From NCBI GenBank assembly GCA_041906305.1, contig JAYRJL010000001.1, positions 868,001 through 932,000 on the forward strand: a stretch of DNA of 64,000 bases, in the 5' to 3' direction. The notes beneath the pieces were generated by a model. It saw nothing but the letters and a program-made list of their open reading frames with translations, had not been told where the DNA came from and did not search any database. The position numbers were made by a program, and so were the translations under genes. The stretch is from SHVZ01 sp041906305. GTDB taxonomy: Bacteria; Pseudomonadota; Alphaproteobacteria; SHVZ01. Below are positions 8,993-17,445 of the stretch, piece by piece (the stretch's first letter is position 1; every line of letters begins with the position of its first letter).

Positions 8993-10306
8993 CTAGAAGA
9001 ACGTCTTCAGCGCGCCGGTGACCTTGAAGTCGTCGGCGATGCGCCACACCACGTCCCATTTGTCGAAGGCGGTCGAGGTGTGCGAGATGCCGAAGGAGAT
9101 GATGTCGCCGATCTTGATGTCGGCGCCCGTCGGGTACTCGACGTAGCAGTGCTGGTCGTTCGACTTCGTCATCTTCCAGTTCGGACCGAGATCCTCGACC
9201 AGCTTGCCGTCGCGGAAACGCTGCAGCGGGATCGGCAGCTCGATGTCGTAGGGCAGGTCGCGCATGCCCATGCCCATGATCGCCACCTGCGGATCGGGCA
9301 GGGACTGCACCGCGGCCCAGAGCTCGAGGCCCGGCTTGAAGCCGCTGGCAGAGCCTTTCTTGCCACCGGGCAGGTCGAGCGCACCGCGCTTGTCCATGTC
9401 GAGGGCGCGACGCTTGTAGAAGCCGTGGTCGAGCGCCAGGAACGCACCGCCGCGCGTGACGATGCGTACGCCCTTGTCCTTCGAGAGATGGCCGAAGCGG
9501 CGGATCACCTGGTCGAACGAGGTCGAGCTGCCGGCGGAGAGGATCACCTCCTCGCCCTTGGCGAAGGCACCCGCCTGCCGGCCGTGGTCGAAGACCGCGA
9601 GCATCAGGTCGAGGAGCTTGTCGATGCCGGCCCAGACCTCCTCCGGCGTCGGCGCCTTGACGCCGCCTTCATAGGCCTCGACGCCGACGAGCTGCAGCTC
9701 CGGAACCGATCCGATCGCCGAGATCACCGCCTTCGCCTGGTCGAGGGTGCGGGCGCCGGCGCGGCCGCCGACCGGGCCCATCTCGATCAGGACCGAAAGC
9801 TTCTGCCCGTTCAGGTGCGGCTTCGCCCATTTGGCGAGGAGCTGAGCGCCGTCGGCCGAATCGACCAGGCACATGAATTTCGTCTGGGGAAACGCCTTCA
9901 TCAGCCCGACGAAGTGGGCGACGTTGGCCGGGGCGGCCAGCTGGTTCGCCAGCAGCACGTTCTTGGCACCGGTGCGGGCGGCGAGGAGTGCCTGCTGCAC
10001 GGTCGCGGCGGTGAAGCCCCAGACGCCTCCGTCCTTCAGCATCTTGGCGTAGAGCTGCGGCGCGCCGGTGGTCTTGGCATGCGGGGCGAGTGAGACGCCG
10101 TTGTTCGCGGCGATGTCGCGCATGAGCGCCAGGTTGTTGGCGACCGCCGAGTCGCGCAGCGTCATCGCCGGCAGCGCGATGTCGCCCTTCACGACGTTCC
10201 AGCCCTTGGTGCCGATGTCGCCGAGCCGGATGGTCCCTTCGGCGAGGGGCACGCCCTTGGTGGTTCCGTCCAGGGCCAGGTCGTCAATCGCCTCGATCGC
10301 GTTCAT
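8993..10306 (-). CDS. D-threonine aldolase / D-serine dehydratase-like PLP enzyme
   Basis: A 437-residue fold-type III (alanine-racemase-like) PLP enzyme. The PLP lysine is K78 in APHAKTT, the typical PHxKT context. A C-terminal DQHCYVE block supplies the histidine and cysteine that bind metal in D-serine dehydratases and D-threonine aldolases. It therefore likely cleaves or deaminates a D-beta-hydroxy amino acid, or a related substrate. It is the first gene of a two-gene operon with the molybdenum hydroxylase and is divergent from the M81 peptidase, with 89 bases between. The start at 10306 begins MNAIEAIDDLALDG; the exact substrate is unknown. Confidence 0.82.
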   Translation of the reverse strand: MNAIEAIDDLALDGTTKGVPLAEGTIRLGDIGTKGWNVVKGDIALPAMTLRDSAVANNLALMRDIAANNGVSLAPHAKTTGAPQLYAKMLKDGGVWGFTAATVQQALLAARTGAKNVLLANQLAAPANVAHFVGLMKAFPQTKFMCLVDSADGAQLLAKWAKPHLNGQKLSVLIEMGPVGGRAGARTLDQAKAVISAIGSVPELQLVGVEAYEGGVKAPTPEEVWAGIDKLLDLMLAVFDHGRQAGAFAKGEEVILSAGSSTSFDQVIRRFGHLSKDKGVRIVTRGGAFLALDHGFYKRRALDMDKRGALDLPGGKKGSASGFKPGLELWAAVQSLPDPQVAIMGMGMRDLPYDIELPIPLQRFRDGKLVEDLGPNWKMTKSNDQHCYVEYPTGADIKIGDIISFGISHTSTAFDKWDVVWRIADDFKVTGALKTFF

Positions 10307-10395
10307 TCTTTAAGCTTCCTCCAGAAGGCGAAGGAGCTTGCCGCAAGAGCGCCCTCCTGACCACCATGAGATCCCACCCAACGAAAGTTCGTCCC

Positions 10396-11892
10396 ATGCG
10401 CATCGCCGTCGGCCAGATCCTGCAGGAAACCAATACGTTCTCGCCGATCCCGACCACGCTCGAGACCTTCCAGCGCTACTACGTGCACAAGGGCGACGAG
10501 GTGCTGACCGGGTTCGGCAACGAGCGCATGGAAATCCCGGGCATCCTCTCGGTACTGCGCAGCTCGAACGTCCAGGTGGTGCCGCTGATCGCCGCCAGCG
10601 CGCTGGCGTCCGGCACCGTGACCAAGGAGGCGTTCGAGACGCTGGTCGGCGAGCTGCTGGACCGGCTCAAGGCCGCGGGCAAGGTCGATGCGGTTCTGCT
10701 GGCGCTCCACGGCGCCATGGCCGCCGAGCACGAGGACGACGCCGACGGCGCGATCATCGAACGCGTGCGGAAGCTGGTCGGGCCCGACGTCCCGATCGGC
10801 GTCAGCTTCGACCTGCACGCGCTGGTCACCAGGCGGAACCTGCAGCCGAACACCTTCGTCATCGGGTACAAGGAGTACCCGCATATCGACATGTTCGAGA
10901 CCGGCGAGCGGCTCGCCAACCTGATGCTCGACAAGCTGGCGGGCAAGCGGAAGCCGGTGATGTCGCTGGTCAAGCTGCCGCTGATCGCGAGCCCGATGGT
11001 GACGCGCACCACCGACGGGCCGCTGAGGCCAGTGGTAGAGCGCGCGCGCCAGATGGAGGCCGAGGGCCGCGTGCTGCACGCCTCGCTGTTCCCGGTGCAG
11101 CCCTGGCTCGATCTTCCCGATCTCGGTTTCTCGGTCCTCGTCTGCGGCGACGGCGACCAGAAGGCGGCCGATGCCGCCGCCAACGAGCTGGCGCAGATGG
11201 TGTGGGACCGGCGCGACCAGTTCGACTCCGACCTGGTATCGCTGAAGGAGGCGATCGATCTGGGCATTCGTTCGCCCGGGCTGACAGTGGTCGGCGATGC
11301 CGGCGATGCGCCGACCGGCGGCTCGGCGGCGGATTCGGCCTCGGTGCTGAAGGGATTGTTGGAGTACGGCGCGGACAAGAAATCCGAGCGGCCGATCTAC
11401 CTCTCTCTCTGCGACGGCGAGACGGCGAAGGAAGCCGCCGCCGCCGGCATCGGCGCCACGGCCAAGTTCAGGCTCGGCCACAAGATCTCGACCGCCGACG
11501 GCAAGCCGGTCGAGGTGGCGGCGCGCGTGGTGACGCTGTCCGAAGGTGTCTACCGGATGCGCGACAAGGGCGCCAAGGGCATGCGTCTCGACAACGGTCT
11601 TTCGGCCGTGCTCGCGGTGGGATCGATCCGCATCGCCGTGCGCTCCCATCCGGCGATGGAGTGGGACACCGGCATGTACCAGTCGGTCGGACTCGACCCC
11701 GCCGAGGCCTGCCTCGTCTTCGTCAAGTCGCCGTCGCATTTCCGCGTCGCCTACGGCCCGATCGCCGACCGCATCGTGATGGCTGACACCCCCGGCCCGA
11801 CCCAGGGCAGCATGAAGGGCCTGGTGCTCAAGCGCGCGCCGCGGCCGATCTATCCCCAGGACGCGAACGCGACCTGGTCGCCGACGCGGTAG
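10396..11892 (+). CDS. M81-family metallopeptidase (MlrC-like)
   Basis: A 498-residue member of the M81/MlrC family, named for microcystinase C; most members have no proven substrate. The N-terminus MRIAVGQILQETNTFSP is the family signature, and conserved histidine/aspartate-rich blocks such as LALHGAMAAEHEDDADG and SFDLHA follow, consistent with a zinc site. ATG 10396 was chosen over an in-frame ATG 30 bases upstream because the family begins MRI. It is divergent from the aldolase-like gene and about 200 bases ahead of an MFS transporter, which together suggest uptake and hydrolysis of a small amide or cyclic compound. Confidence 0.86.
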   Translation: MRIAVGQILQETNTFSPIPTTLETFQRYYVHKGDEVLTGFGNERMEIPGILSVLRSSNVQVVPLIAASALASGTVTKEAFETLVGELLDRLKAAGKVDAVLLALHGAMAAEHEDDADGAIIERVRKLVGPDVPIGVSFDLHALVTRRNLQPNTFVIGYKEYPHIDMFETGERLANLMLDKLAGKRKPVMSLVKLPLIASPMVTRTTDGPLRPVVERARQMEAEGRVLHASLFPVQPWLDLPDLGFSVLVCGDGDQKAADAAANELAQMVWDRRDQFDSDLVSLKEAIDLGIRSPGLTVVGDAGDAPTGGSAADSASVLKGLLEYGADKKSERPIYLSLCDGETAKEAAAAGIGATAKFRLGHKISTADGKPVEVAARVVTLSEGVYRMRDKGAKGMRLDNGLSAVLAVGSIRIAVRSHPAMEWDTGMYQSVGLDPAEACLVFVKSPSHFRVAYGPIADRIVMADTPGPTQGSMKGLVLKRAPRPIYPQDANATWSPTR

Positions 11893-12090
11893 TCCGGCAG
11901 CGGATCTCCGCCGGCGGGCGGCGATCCCGGTCATCGCGAAAGCTTCGTGTCGAGCAACCGCTGGGCTTGGTCGTGGCGCTGCTGGCGCTCGCTGCGACGG
12001 CACTCCTGGTCGGCCGAAGGCGGTGACCGCAATGGGCCGCTGTGGCACCATGGCGGCCCCGTTCACGCCTAGCCCTCCCGGATCCTTTAA

Positions 12091-13332
12091 GTGACCAATC
12101 CTGCGCCTTCGATCGAGACGCCGCTCGGCTGGCGGATCGCGGTCGTCTCCATGCTGCTGATGGGCATCGGCTTCGGCGGCCCCTACATCACCGTGGTCGC
12201 GCTCAAGCCGATCGCCGCCGAGTTCGACTGGCCGCGCTCGATCCCGTCTTTCGCCAGCGCCATGACCTATATCGGCGCGGGCCTCGGCGGCATCCTGATG
12301 GGCTGGTACGCGGACAAGATCGGCGTCGCCAAGATCGTGCTGATCGGCTCGACCATGATCGGCACCGGTGCGATCGTCGCCAGCTATTCGGAAGGGATGG
12401 GCCAGCTCTATCTCGCCCACGGCTTGCTGTTCGGCTTCCTCGGCAACGCCACCACTTTCGCGCCGTTGATGGCCAACATCACGCGCTGGTTCGACCAGCG
12501 GCGCGGCGTCGCCGTCGCCATCGTCGGGTCGGGACAGAGCATCGGGGGCATGGTTTGGCCGCCGGTGCTGCGCTACTCGGTCGACGAGTTCGGCTGGCGC
12601 CAGACGATGTTCTGGTGGGGCCTGCTGGCGATCGCATTGATGGTCCCGCTGTGCTTCCTGCTGCGCCATCGCCCGCCGGCCGCCGCACCTCGGCCGGGGA
12701 TCAAGGAACCGGCGAAGGGCGACCGCGTCCTCGGCCTCAACGGCAACCTGGTCTTGCTGCTGCTGTGCTTCGCCATCGTCGGCTGCTGCGTCGCGATGGC
12801 GATGCCGATGACCCACATCGTCGCCTACTGCACGGATCTCGGCATCTCGGCGGCGCGGGGTGCCGAGATGCTGTCGCTGCTGCTCGGCTCGGCGTTCCTG
12901 AGCCGTCTCTATTGGGGCCGCCTCTCGGACCGCATCGGCGGCCTCAAGACCATCCTCTACGGCGGCGCGGCGCAGGCGGTGGCACTCGCCTTCTACATCT
13001 TCGTCGACGGGATGATCCCGCTCTACTTCCTCTCGATCGCCTTTGGTCTCGCTTTCGGCGGCATCGTGCCGGCCTATTCCCTGGTGATCCGCGAGGTCTT
13101 CCCGCTGTCCGAAATCGGTTGGCGGATGGGTGCCATCTACCTGTTCGGCACGCTCGGGATGGCCGCTGGCGCGTGGCTCGGCGGATTCATCTTCGACACA
13201 GTGCTCGACTACCGGCCCGCGTTCCTTGCCGGCGTGCTGTTCAACGTCATGAACGTCGCGATCGTCGGGTGGCTGGTCTGGCGCCAGCACCATCCGGAGG
13301 GCGGCCGCATGCCCGCCATCCAGGGGGCCTGA
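12091..13332 (+). CDS. MFS transporter
   Basis: A 413-residue major facilitator protein with twelve predicted hydrophobic segments. The loop between helices 2 and 3 reads GWYADKIGVAK, a version of the MFS G-x3-D-x2-G motif, and a matching GRLSDRIGGLK occurs in the second half. It resembles the monocarboxylate/oxalate-formate antiporter branch, but the substrate is inferred only from neighbours: the upstream M81 peptidase and divergent catabolic enzymes suggest uptake of an organic acid or amide. The GTG start at 12091 gives MTNPAPSIETPLGWR. The 198 bases upstream hold no convincing gene. Confidence 0.85.
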   Translation: MTNPAPSIETPLGWRIAVVSMLLMGIGFGGPYITVVALKPIAAEFDWPRSIPSFASAMTYIGAGLGGILMGWYADKIGVAKIVLIGSTMIGTGAIVASYSEGMGQLYLAHGLLFGFLGNATTFAPLMANITRWFDQRRGVAVAIVGSGQSIGGMVWPPVLRYSVDEFGWRQTMFWWGLLAIALMVPLCFLLRHRPPAAAPRPGIKEPAKGDRVLGLNGNLVLLLLCFAIVGCCVAMAMPMTHIVAYCTDLGISAARGAEMLSLLLGSAFLSRLYWGRLSDRIGGLKTILYGGAAQAVALAFYIFVDGMIPLYFLSIAFGLAFGGIVPAYSLVIREVFPLSEIGWRMGAIYLFGTLGMAAGAWLGGFIFDTVLDYRPAFLAGVLFNVMNVAIVGWLVWRQHHPEGGRMPAIQGA

Positions 13333-13336
13333 AGCC

Positions 13337-14062
13337 TCAGTCCCAGGGAAGGTCGCCGCGGAGGAAGGCGGCGGCTTCGGATGTGTTGGGTCCGGCGAAG
13401 AACGCCGCTTTGGGCGTTCGCTCGATCAGGCGGCCGCGGTGAAGGAACAGGATCTCGTCGGCGAGCCGGCGCGCCTGGCCCAGATCGTGGGTGGTCATGA
13501 TCACCTTGGTTCCCTCGGCTGCGATCGCCGCGACGATCGTCTCGACCGCGCGGGTGGCGGAGGGGTCGAGGTTCGCGGTCGGCTCGTCGAGGAACAGCAC
13601 CTCGGGCGTCAGCACCCAGGCCCGTGCGAGCGCGAGCCGCTGCTGCTCGCCGCCCGAAAGCAGGCGGGCGGGGCGTTCTGCCAGCGCCAGCAGGCCGACC
13701 CTCTCCAGCATCGTGCGCGCCCGCACCGACCTCTCGCCGTGGCCGACCCCCGCCAGCGCCAGGCCATAGGCGACATTGGCGAGCGCTGACCGGCGCAGCA
13801 TCACGGGCCGCTGGAAAACCATGGCCTGACGCCGCCGAGGATCGCCGCGGAAGCCGCCGTGCCAGAGGATCCGGCCCCCGGTTGGCGCCAGGAGTCCATG
13901 GCAGAGGCGGAGGAGAACACTCTTGCCGGCGCCGTTGGCGCCGAGGATCACGCTGACGGGTCCTCTCTCGAAACGCGCGGTAATGCCATCGAGGATGCGC
14001 GTGCCGCCGACCGAGAATCCGACTTCGGCCAGTTCCAGCGGCAAGATGCTCTCGGCGCTCAT
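13337..14062 (-). CDS. tupC: ABC transporter ATPase, tungstate/molybdate type (TupC-like)
   Basis: A 241-residue ABC ATPase. Walker A is GANGAGKS near residue 40, the signature is LLSGGEQQRLALARAW near 135, Walker B is VLFLDEPTANLD, and the switch histidine is in MTTHDLG. It overlaps the permease gene by four bases (ATGA at 14059-14062), so the two are translationally coupled. The pair matches the Tup/Wtp group of tungstate/molybdate importers in size and sequence character. No periplasmic binding protein gene lies alongside. An alternative is another small-anion importer of the same group. Confidence 0.78.
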   Translation of the reverse strand: MSAESILPLELAEVGFSVGGTRILDGITARFERGPVSVILGANGAGKSVLLRLCHGLLAPTGGRILWHGGFRGDPRRRQAMVFQRPVMLRRSALANVAYGLALAGVGHGERSVRARTMLERVGLLALAERPARLLSGGEQQRLALARAWVLTPEVLFLDEPTANLDPSATRAVETIVAAIAAEGTKVIMTTHDLGQARRLADEILFLHRGRLIERTPKAAFFAGPNTSEAAAFLRGDLPWD

Positions 14063-14763
14063 GCGCCCTGCCTCGCGGCGGTGTTGCGGAGCGCCAGCGC
14101 CACGGCATTGACCGCCAGCACGATCGCCATCAGCACGAACCCGAGCCCCAGCGCCTGCGGCAGGTCGCCCTTGCTGGTTTCCAGCGCGATCGAGGTGGTC
14201 ATCACCCGCGTGACGCCGTCGATGTTGCCGCCGACGACCAGGACCGCGCCGACCTCGGCGGCGGCGCGGCCGAAGCCGGCGAGCACTGCGGTCGTCAGCG
14301 AGAAGCGGCAGTCGTAGATCAGCGTGATCGCCGCCTGGACGGGACCCGCACCGAGCGAGGTCAGCTGCTCGCGATACTCGCCCCAGGCATCCCCGACGAT
14401 CTGGCGCGACACGGCTGCGACGATCGGCAGGATCAGCAACGTCTGGGCGACGATCATGGCACCAGGGGTGAACAGCAGGCCCAGCGGACCGAGCGGGCCC
14501 GCGCGCGAGAGCATCACGTAGACGACGAGGCCGACCACGACCGGCGGCAGCCCCATGCAGGCGTTCAGAACGACGATCGCGACCTGCCGGCCGGGGAAGT
14601 CCTTGAGCGCGATCAGGGCGCCGAGCGGCAGACCGATCGCGGCCGCGATCGCGGTCGCAGCGAGGCTGACGCGGAGGCTCAACGCCACGACCGACCAGAG
14701 CCGGGCATCGGCCTCGATGATGAGCTGAAGCGCGGCGGAGCCCGCCTGTCCGAGATCGCCCAT
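14059..14763 (-). CDS. tupB: ABC transporter permease, tungstate/molybdate type (TupB-like)
   Basis: A 234-residue inner-membrane permease with five to six hydrophobic segments. The cytoplasmic coupling loop reads LTSLGAGPVQAAITLIYDC, and the family-typical FGRAAAEVGAVLVVGGN follows. Length and this motif fit TupB, the tungstate permease. It lies between a small secreted protein (stop codon at 14765) and the ATPase it overlaps. The expected TupA binding protein is missing here; it may lie elsewhere on the chromosome or the transporter may use a different partner. Confidence 0.78.
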   Translation of the reverse strand: MGDLGQAGSAALQLIIEADARLWSVVALSLRVSLAATAIAAAIGLPLGALIALKDFPGRQVAIVVLNACMGLPPVVVGLVVYVMLSRAGPLGPLGLLFTPGAMIVAQTLLILPIVAAVSRQIVGDAWGEYREQLTSLGAGPVQAAITLIYDCRFSLTTAVLAGFGRAAAEVGAVLVVGGNIDGVTRVMTTSIALETSKGDLPQALGLGFVLMAIVLAVNAVALALRNTAARQGA

Positions 14764-14764
14764 C

Positions 14765-15121
14765 TCAGTTCTTGCAGGGGTAGACGGTTTTCAGGGCGTG
14801 TCCGACCAGGATCTCGGCGGGAGAGTCCCGACGGTCCTTGTCGTTCCTGATGTACTCGATGATCGATTCGACGGTCTGCTGAGCGGAGGCCCCGTTCGGG
14901 ATGCAGGCGCGGCCCGGATCGGTCTTCGCCAGGAGGTGCTGGGTCGTGTCTATGACGCCCATGATGTAGCTGGCGCAGATATAGCGCTCGTCGATCGACG
15001 CCGAGGTGCAATGGCCGTACAGGTCCTCACCGCCGAGGAAGCCCGCCACGGCGGGTGAGACGAAGGCGGGCGCCGAAACGAGCGCGGCGGCCATGAGGGC
15101 CGCCGCGAGGGTACGTCGCAT
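14765..15121 (-). CDS. Small secreted protein, Rap1a/Tai immunity-like
   Basis: A 118-residue protein with a clear signal peptide (MRRTLAAALMAAALVSAPAF, cleavage near residue 26). The mature part has four cysteines (C38, C49, C73, C116), enough for two disulfides, in the spacing of Rap1a/Tai proteins: GEDLYGHCTS, ICASYIMGVID and a C-terminal ALKTVYPC. Some Rap1a/Tai members neutralise type VI amidase effectors in the periplasm, but many alphaproteobacterial copies stand alone and have no known role. No effector or secretion gene is present here. It ends two bases before the TupB-like permease gene begins. Confidence 0.65.
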   Translation of the reverse strand: MRRTLAAALMAAALVSAPAFVSPAVAGFLGGEDLYGHCTSASIDERYICASYIMGVIDTTQHLLAKTDPGRACIPNGASAQQTVESIIEYIRNDKDRRDSPAEILVGHALKTVYPCKN

Positions 15122-15136
15122 GAGACCTCCTCGGCG

Positions 15137-15775
15137 TCAGCCGAGGTTCTTCTCGGCGAAGCGCCAGTTCAGAAGCTTGTCGATCACGGCCCCGACGAAG
15201 TCCGGCCGCTTGTTCTGCCAATCAAGGTAATAGGCGTGCTCCCAAACGTCGATGGTGAGCAGCGCCTTGGCCCCGGGCTTGTTCGACAGCATGTTCTCGG
15301 CGTTCGGGGTCTTCTCCAGGCTGAGCTTGCCCCCCTCGAAGACGAGCCAGGCCCAGCCGGACCCGAACTGGGTGACGCCGGTCTCGACCAGCTTCTTCTT
15401 GAACTCGTCATGGCTCCCGAAGCTGGAGTCGATCAGCTGGGCGAGCTTGCCCGTCGGCTTCCCGCCGCCCTTGGGATCGAGGCTGTTCCAGAAGAAGTCA
15501 TGGTTCCAGACCTGGCCGGCGTTGTTGAAGATCTTCTTCTTCTCGGCGTCCTGGGCCTTCGCCGTCGCCTTGATGATCTCTTCGAGCGACTTGTCGGCGA
15601 ACTCGGTCCCTTCGACCAGCTTGTTCAGCGTGTCGACATAGGTCTTGTGGTGCTTGCCGTGATGGAAGCTGATGGTGTTCGCCGAGATCACGGGCTGCAG
15701 CGCCGTATCGTCGTAGGGCAGCTTCATCAGCTCGAAAGGCGCGTGGCCGGACGTCTTCGCCTTGGCGGCGGTCAT
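15137..15775 (-). CDS. sodB: Superoxide dismutase, Fe type
   Basis: Converts superoxide to hydrogen peroxide and oxygen; cytoplasmic, no signal peptide, 212 residues. Metal ligands are H38 (ISFHHGKHH), H92 (QVWNHDFFW), D176 and H180 (DVWEHAYYLDW). Q88 in AGQVWNH and the FGSGWAWLV segment favour the iron rather than the manganese branch. The start at 15775 is set by an upstream GAGGAGA site six bases away; extending the frame further adds an unconserved, low-complexity leader. The Rap1a-like gene follows 15 bases downstream. It is divergent from yggT. Confidence 0.93.
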   Translation of the reverse strand: MTAAKAKTSGHAPFELMKLPYDDTALQPVISANTISFHHGKHHKTYVDTLNKLVEGTEFADKSLEEIIKATAKAQDAEKKKIFNNAGQVWNHDFFWNSLDPKGGGKPTGKLAQLIDSSFGSHDEFKKKLVETGVTQFGSGWAWLVFEGGKLSLEKTPNAENMLSNKPGAKALLTIDVWEHAYYLDWQNKRPDFVGAVIDKLLNWRFAEKNLG

Positions 15776-15916
15776 GGGGATCTCCTCGGATGGACGTGAG
15801 AGAGGTAAGGGAGGGAACACCCCGAACCTACGACCGTTCCCGCCATCGGCTTGCGCGACTTTCTGTCGCCCGGTAGGGTCGTCGCTCAAGCGCCCTTTAA
15901 TGGAATCCGGCCGAAT

Positions 15917-16198
15917 ATGGGCAACCCGTTTCAGAACGTCTTCAACGCGGTGATCGAGCTCTACATCTGGTGCTTGATCGTCTGGGTCATCCTGAGCTGG
16001 CTGGTCGCGTTCAACGTGGTGAACACGCGTAACCGCTTCGTCGCGGTGGTCGGCGACTTCCTCGATCGCATCACCGAGCCGGCGCTGCGTCCGATCCGGC
16101 GGGTTCTGCCCAATCTCGGCGGCATCGACATCTCGCCGATCCTGCTCATCCTGCTGATCTACTTCATCCGCGACTTCGTCAATTGGTACATCTTCTGA
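15917..16198 (+). CDS. YggT-family membrane protein
   Basis: A 93-residue inner-membrane protein of the YggT family. Two hydrophobic stretches flank the conserved central block ITEPALRPIRRVLPNLGG. YggT proteins are linked to osmotic tolerance in Escherichia coli and to membrane or division functions in plastids; the mechanism is unclear. ATG 15917 is the family start (MGNPFQNVFNAVIELY). The gene overlaps the next reading frame by 16 bases, the usual YggT-DUF167 arrangement. Confidence 0.88.
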   Translation: MGNPFQNVFNAVIELYIWCLIVWVILSWLVAFNVVNTRNRFVAVVGDFLDRITEPALRPIRRVLPNLGGIDISPILLILLIYFIRDFVNWYIF

Positions 16199-16494
16199 GG
16201 CCGGCCCAGGGCGGCGCTTATCTCACCGTCCATCTGACGCCGCGCGCCAGCCGCACGCGCCTTGGCAAGCCTGAGACCGATGCCGCGGGCGCCCCGCGGC
16301 TGAAAGCCTGGGTCAATGCGCCGCCTGCCGACGGGGCGGCCAATCAGGCCCTGATCGAGCTGATCTCCGACGCCCTCGACGTGCCGAAATGCGACATCGA
16401 GATTCGCCGTGGTCTCACCGATCGCACCAAGACCCTGTTTATTGAAGGCGACGCGGACGCGATCGCGGAACGGCTGAAGAAGGTGCTCGAATGA
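16183..16494 (+). CDS. DUF167 (YggU-like) protein
   Basis: A 103-residue DUF167 protein. The conserved core is visible: LTVHLTPRASRTRLG, LKAWVNAPPADGAANQALIE and the C-terminal KTLFIEGD. The family is small, soluble and of unknown function. The only start that includes the first strand is a non-ATG codon; TTG 16183, inside the end of yggT, fits translational coupling, though a slightly later non-ATG start cannot be ruled out. The stop overlaps the folD start by four bases (ATGA, 16491-16494). Confidence 0.85.
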   Translation: MVHLLRPAQGGAYLTVHLTPRASRTRLGKPETDAAGAPRLKAWVNAPPADGAANQALIELISDALDVPKCDIEIRRGLTDRTKTLFIEGDADAIAERLKKVLE

Positions 16495-17357
16495 CCGCGC
16501 GGATCATCGACGGCAAGGCGGTGGCGGATCGTCTGAACGCCGACACCGCGGCCAAGGTCGCGGCCTACGCCAAGGCTCACGGCAGGGCGCCCGGTCTGGC
16601 CGTCGTGCTCGTCGGCGAGGACCCGGCCAGCCAGGTCTATGTCCGCAACAAGGGCAAATCGACTGTCGCCGCCGGCATGCTCTCGTTCGAGCACAAGCTT
16701 GCGGCCGACACCTCCGAGGCGGAGATCCTGGCGCTGGTCCGCCGGCTCAATGACGATCCCAGGGTCGATGGAATCCTCTTCCAGCTTCCGGTGCCCAAGC
16801 ACATCAATGCCGACCGTGTGATCGACACGATCGATCCCGACAAGGACGTCGACGGTTTTCACGTCATCAATGCCGGCAGGCTGGCGGTCGGTTTCGACGG
16901 CTTCGTGCCCTGCACGCCACTCGGTTGCATGCATCTGCTCGACGATGCCGGCGTGAAGCTGGAAGGCGCCGAGGCCGTGGTGATCGGCCGCTCCAATCTG
17001 GTCGGCAAGCCGGTCTCGCAGCTTCTGCTCCGCCGCAACGCCACCGTGACCATGGCGCATTCGCGGACCAAGGATCTCGCCGCGGTCTGCCGGCGGGCCG
17101 ATATCGTGATCGCGGCGGTCGGGCGGCCGCGCATGGTGCAGGCGGACTGGATCAAGCCGGGCGCCACCGTGATCGACGTCGGCATCAACCGCATCGAGGA
17201 AGGCGGCAAGAACCGACTGGTCGGCGATGTCGACTACGATGCCGCGGCGAAAGTCGCGGGCGCGATCACGCCTGTGCCGGGCGGCGTCGGGCCGATGACG
17301 ATCGCCTGCCTGCTCCGGAACACGCTGGTCTCGGCAGAGCGTCGCGCCAAGCGGTAG
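16491..17357 (+). CDS. folD: Methylenetetrahydrofolate dehydrogenase/cyclohydrolase
   Basis: Bifunctional one-carbon enzyme interconverting 5,10-methylene-, 5,10-methenyl- and 10-formyl-tetrahydrofolate; 288 residues, normal length. The catalytic YVRNKGKS (Y50-K56 region), the DGILFQLPVPKH block and the NADP-binding VVIGRSNLVGKPVSQLL are all intact, as is the C-terminal TPVPGGVGPMT. It is translationally coupled to the DUF167 gene through an ATGA overlap, so yggT, DUF167 and folD form one operon. No abnormal feature. Confidence 0.96.
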   Translation: MTARIIDGKAVADRLNADTAAKVAAYAKAHGRAPGLAVVLVGEDPASQVYVRNKGKSTVAAGMLSFEHKLAADTSEAEILALVRRLNDDPRVDGILFQLPVPKHINADRVIDTIDPDKDVDGFHVINAGRLAVGFDGFVPCTPLGCMHLLDDAGVKLEGAEAVVIGRSNLVGKPVSQLLLRRNATVTMAHSRTKDLAAVCRRADIVIAAVGRPRMVQADWIKPGATVIDVGINRIEEGGKNRLVGDVDYDAAAKVAGAITPVPGGVGPMTIACLLRNTLVSAERRAKR

Positions 17358-17445
17358 GTCGGTATGACTTCAAGGCAAGCCCGGCACCTGCCTTGACCTG
17401 ACATTGCGCACCGCTATGGTGGCGGCCCGTTCGCCGGCCCTGACA

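Noticed and set aside
11893..12090. Small gene in the 198 bases between the M81 peptidase and the MFS transporter
   Set aside because: Short frames exist, but none has a ribosome site and a convincing composition; the region is probably only an upstream regulatory stretch.
10303..13293. A 996-codon minus-strand open frame across the M81 peptidase and MFS genes
   Set aside because: It spans two real genes on the other strand, is low in hydrophobic residues and repeats the Arg/Asp/His pattern of shadow frames.
14765..15121. Type VI secretion immunity gene as part of an effector/immunity pair
   Set aside because: No effector, VgrG, Hcp or PAAR gene lies nearby, and lone Rap1a-like genes are common; only the family resemblance is reported.
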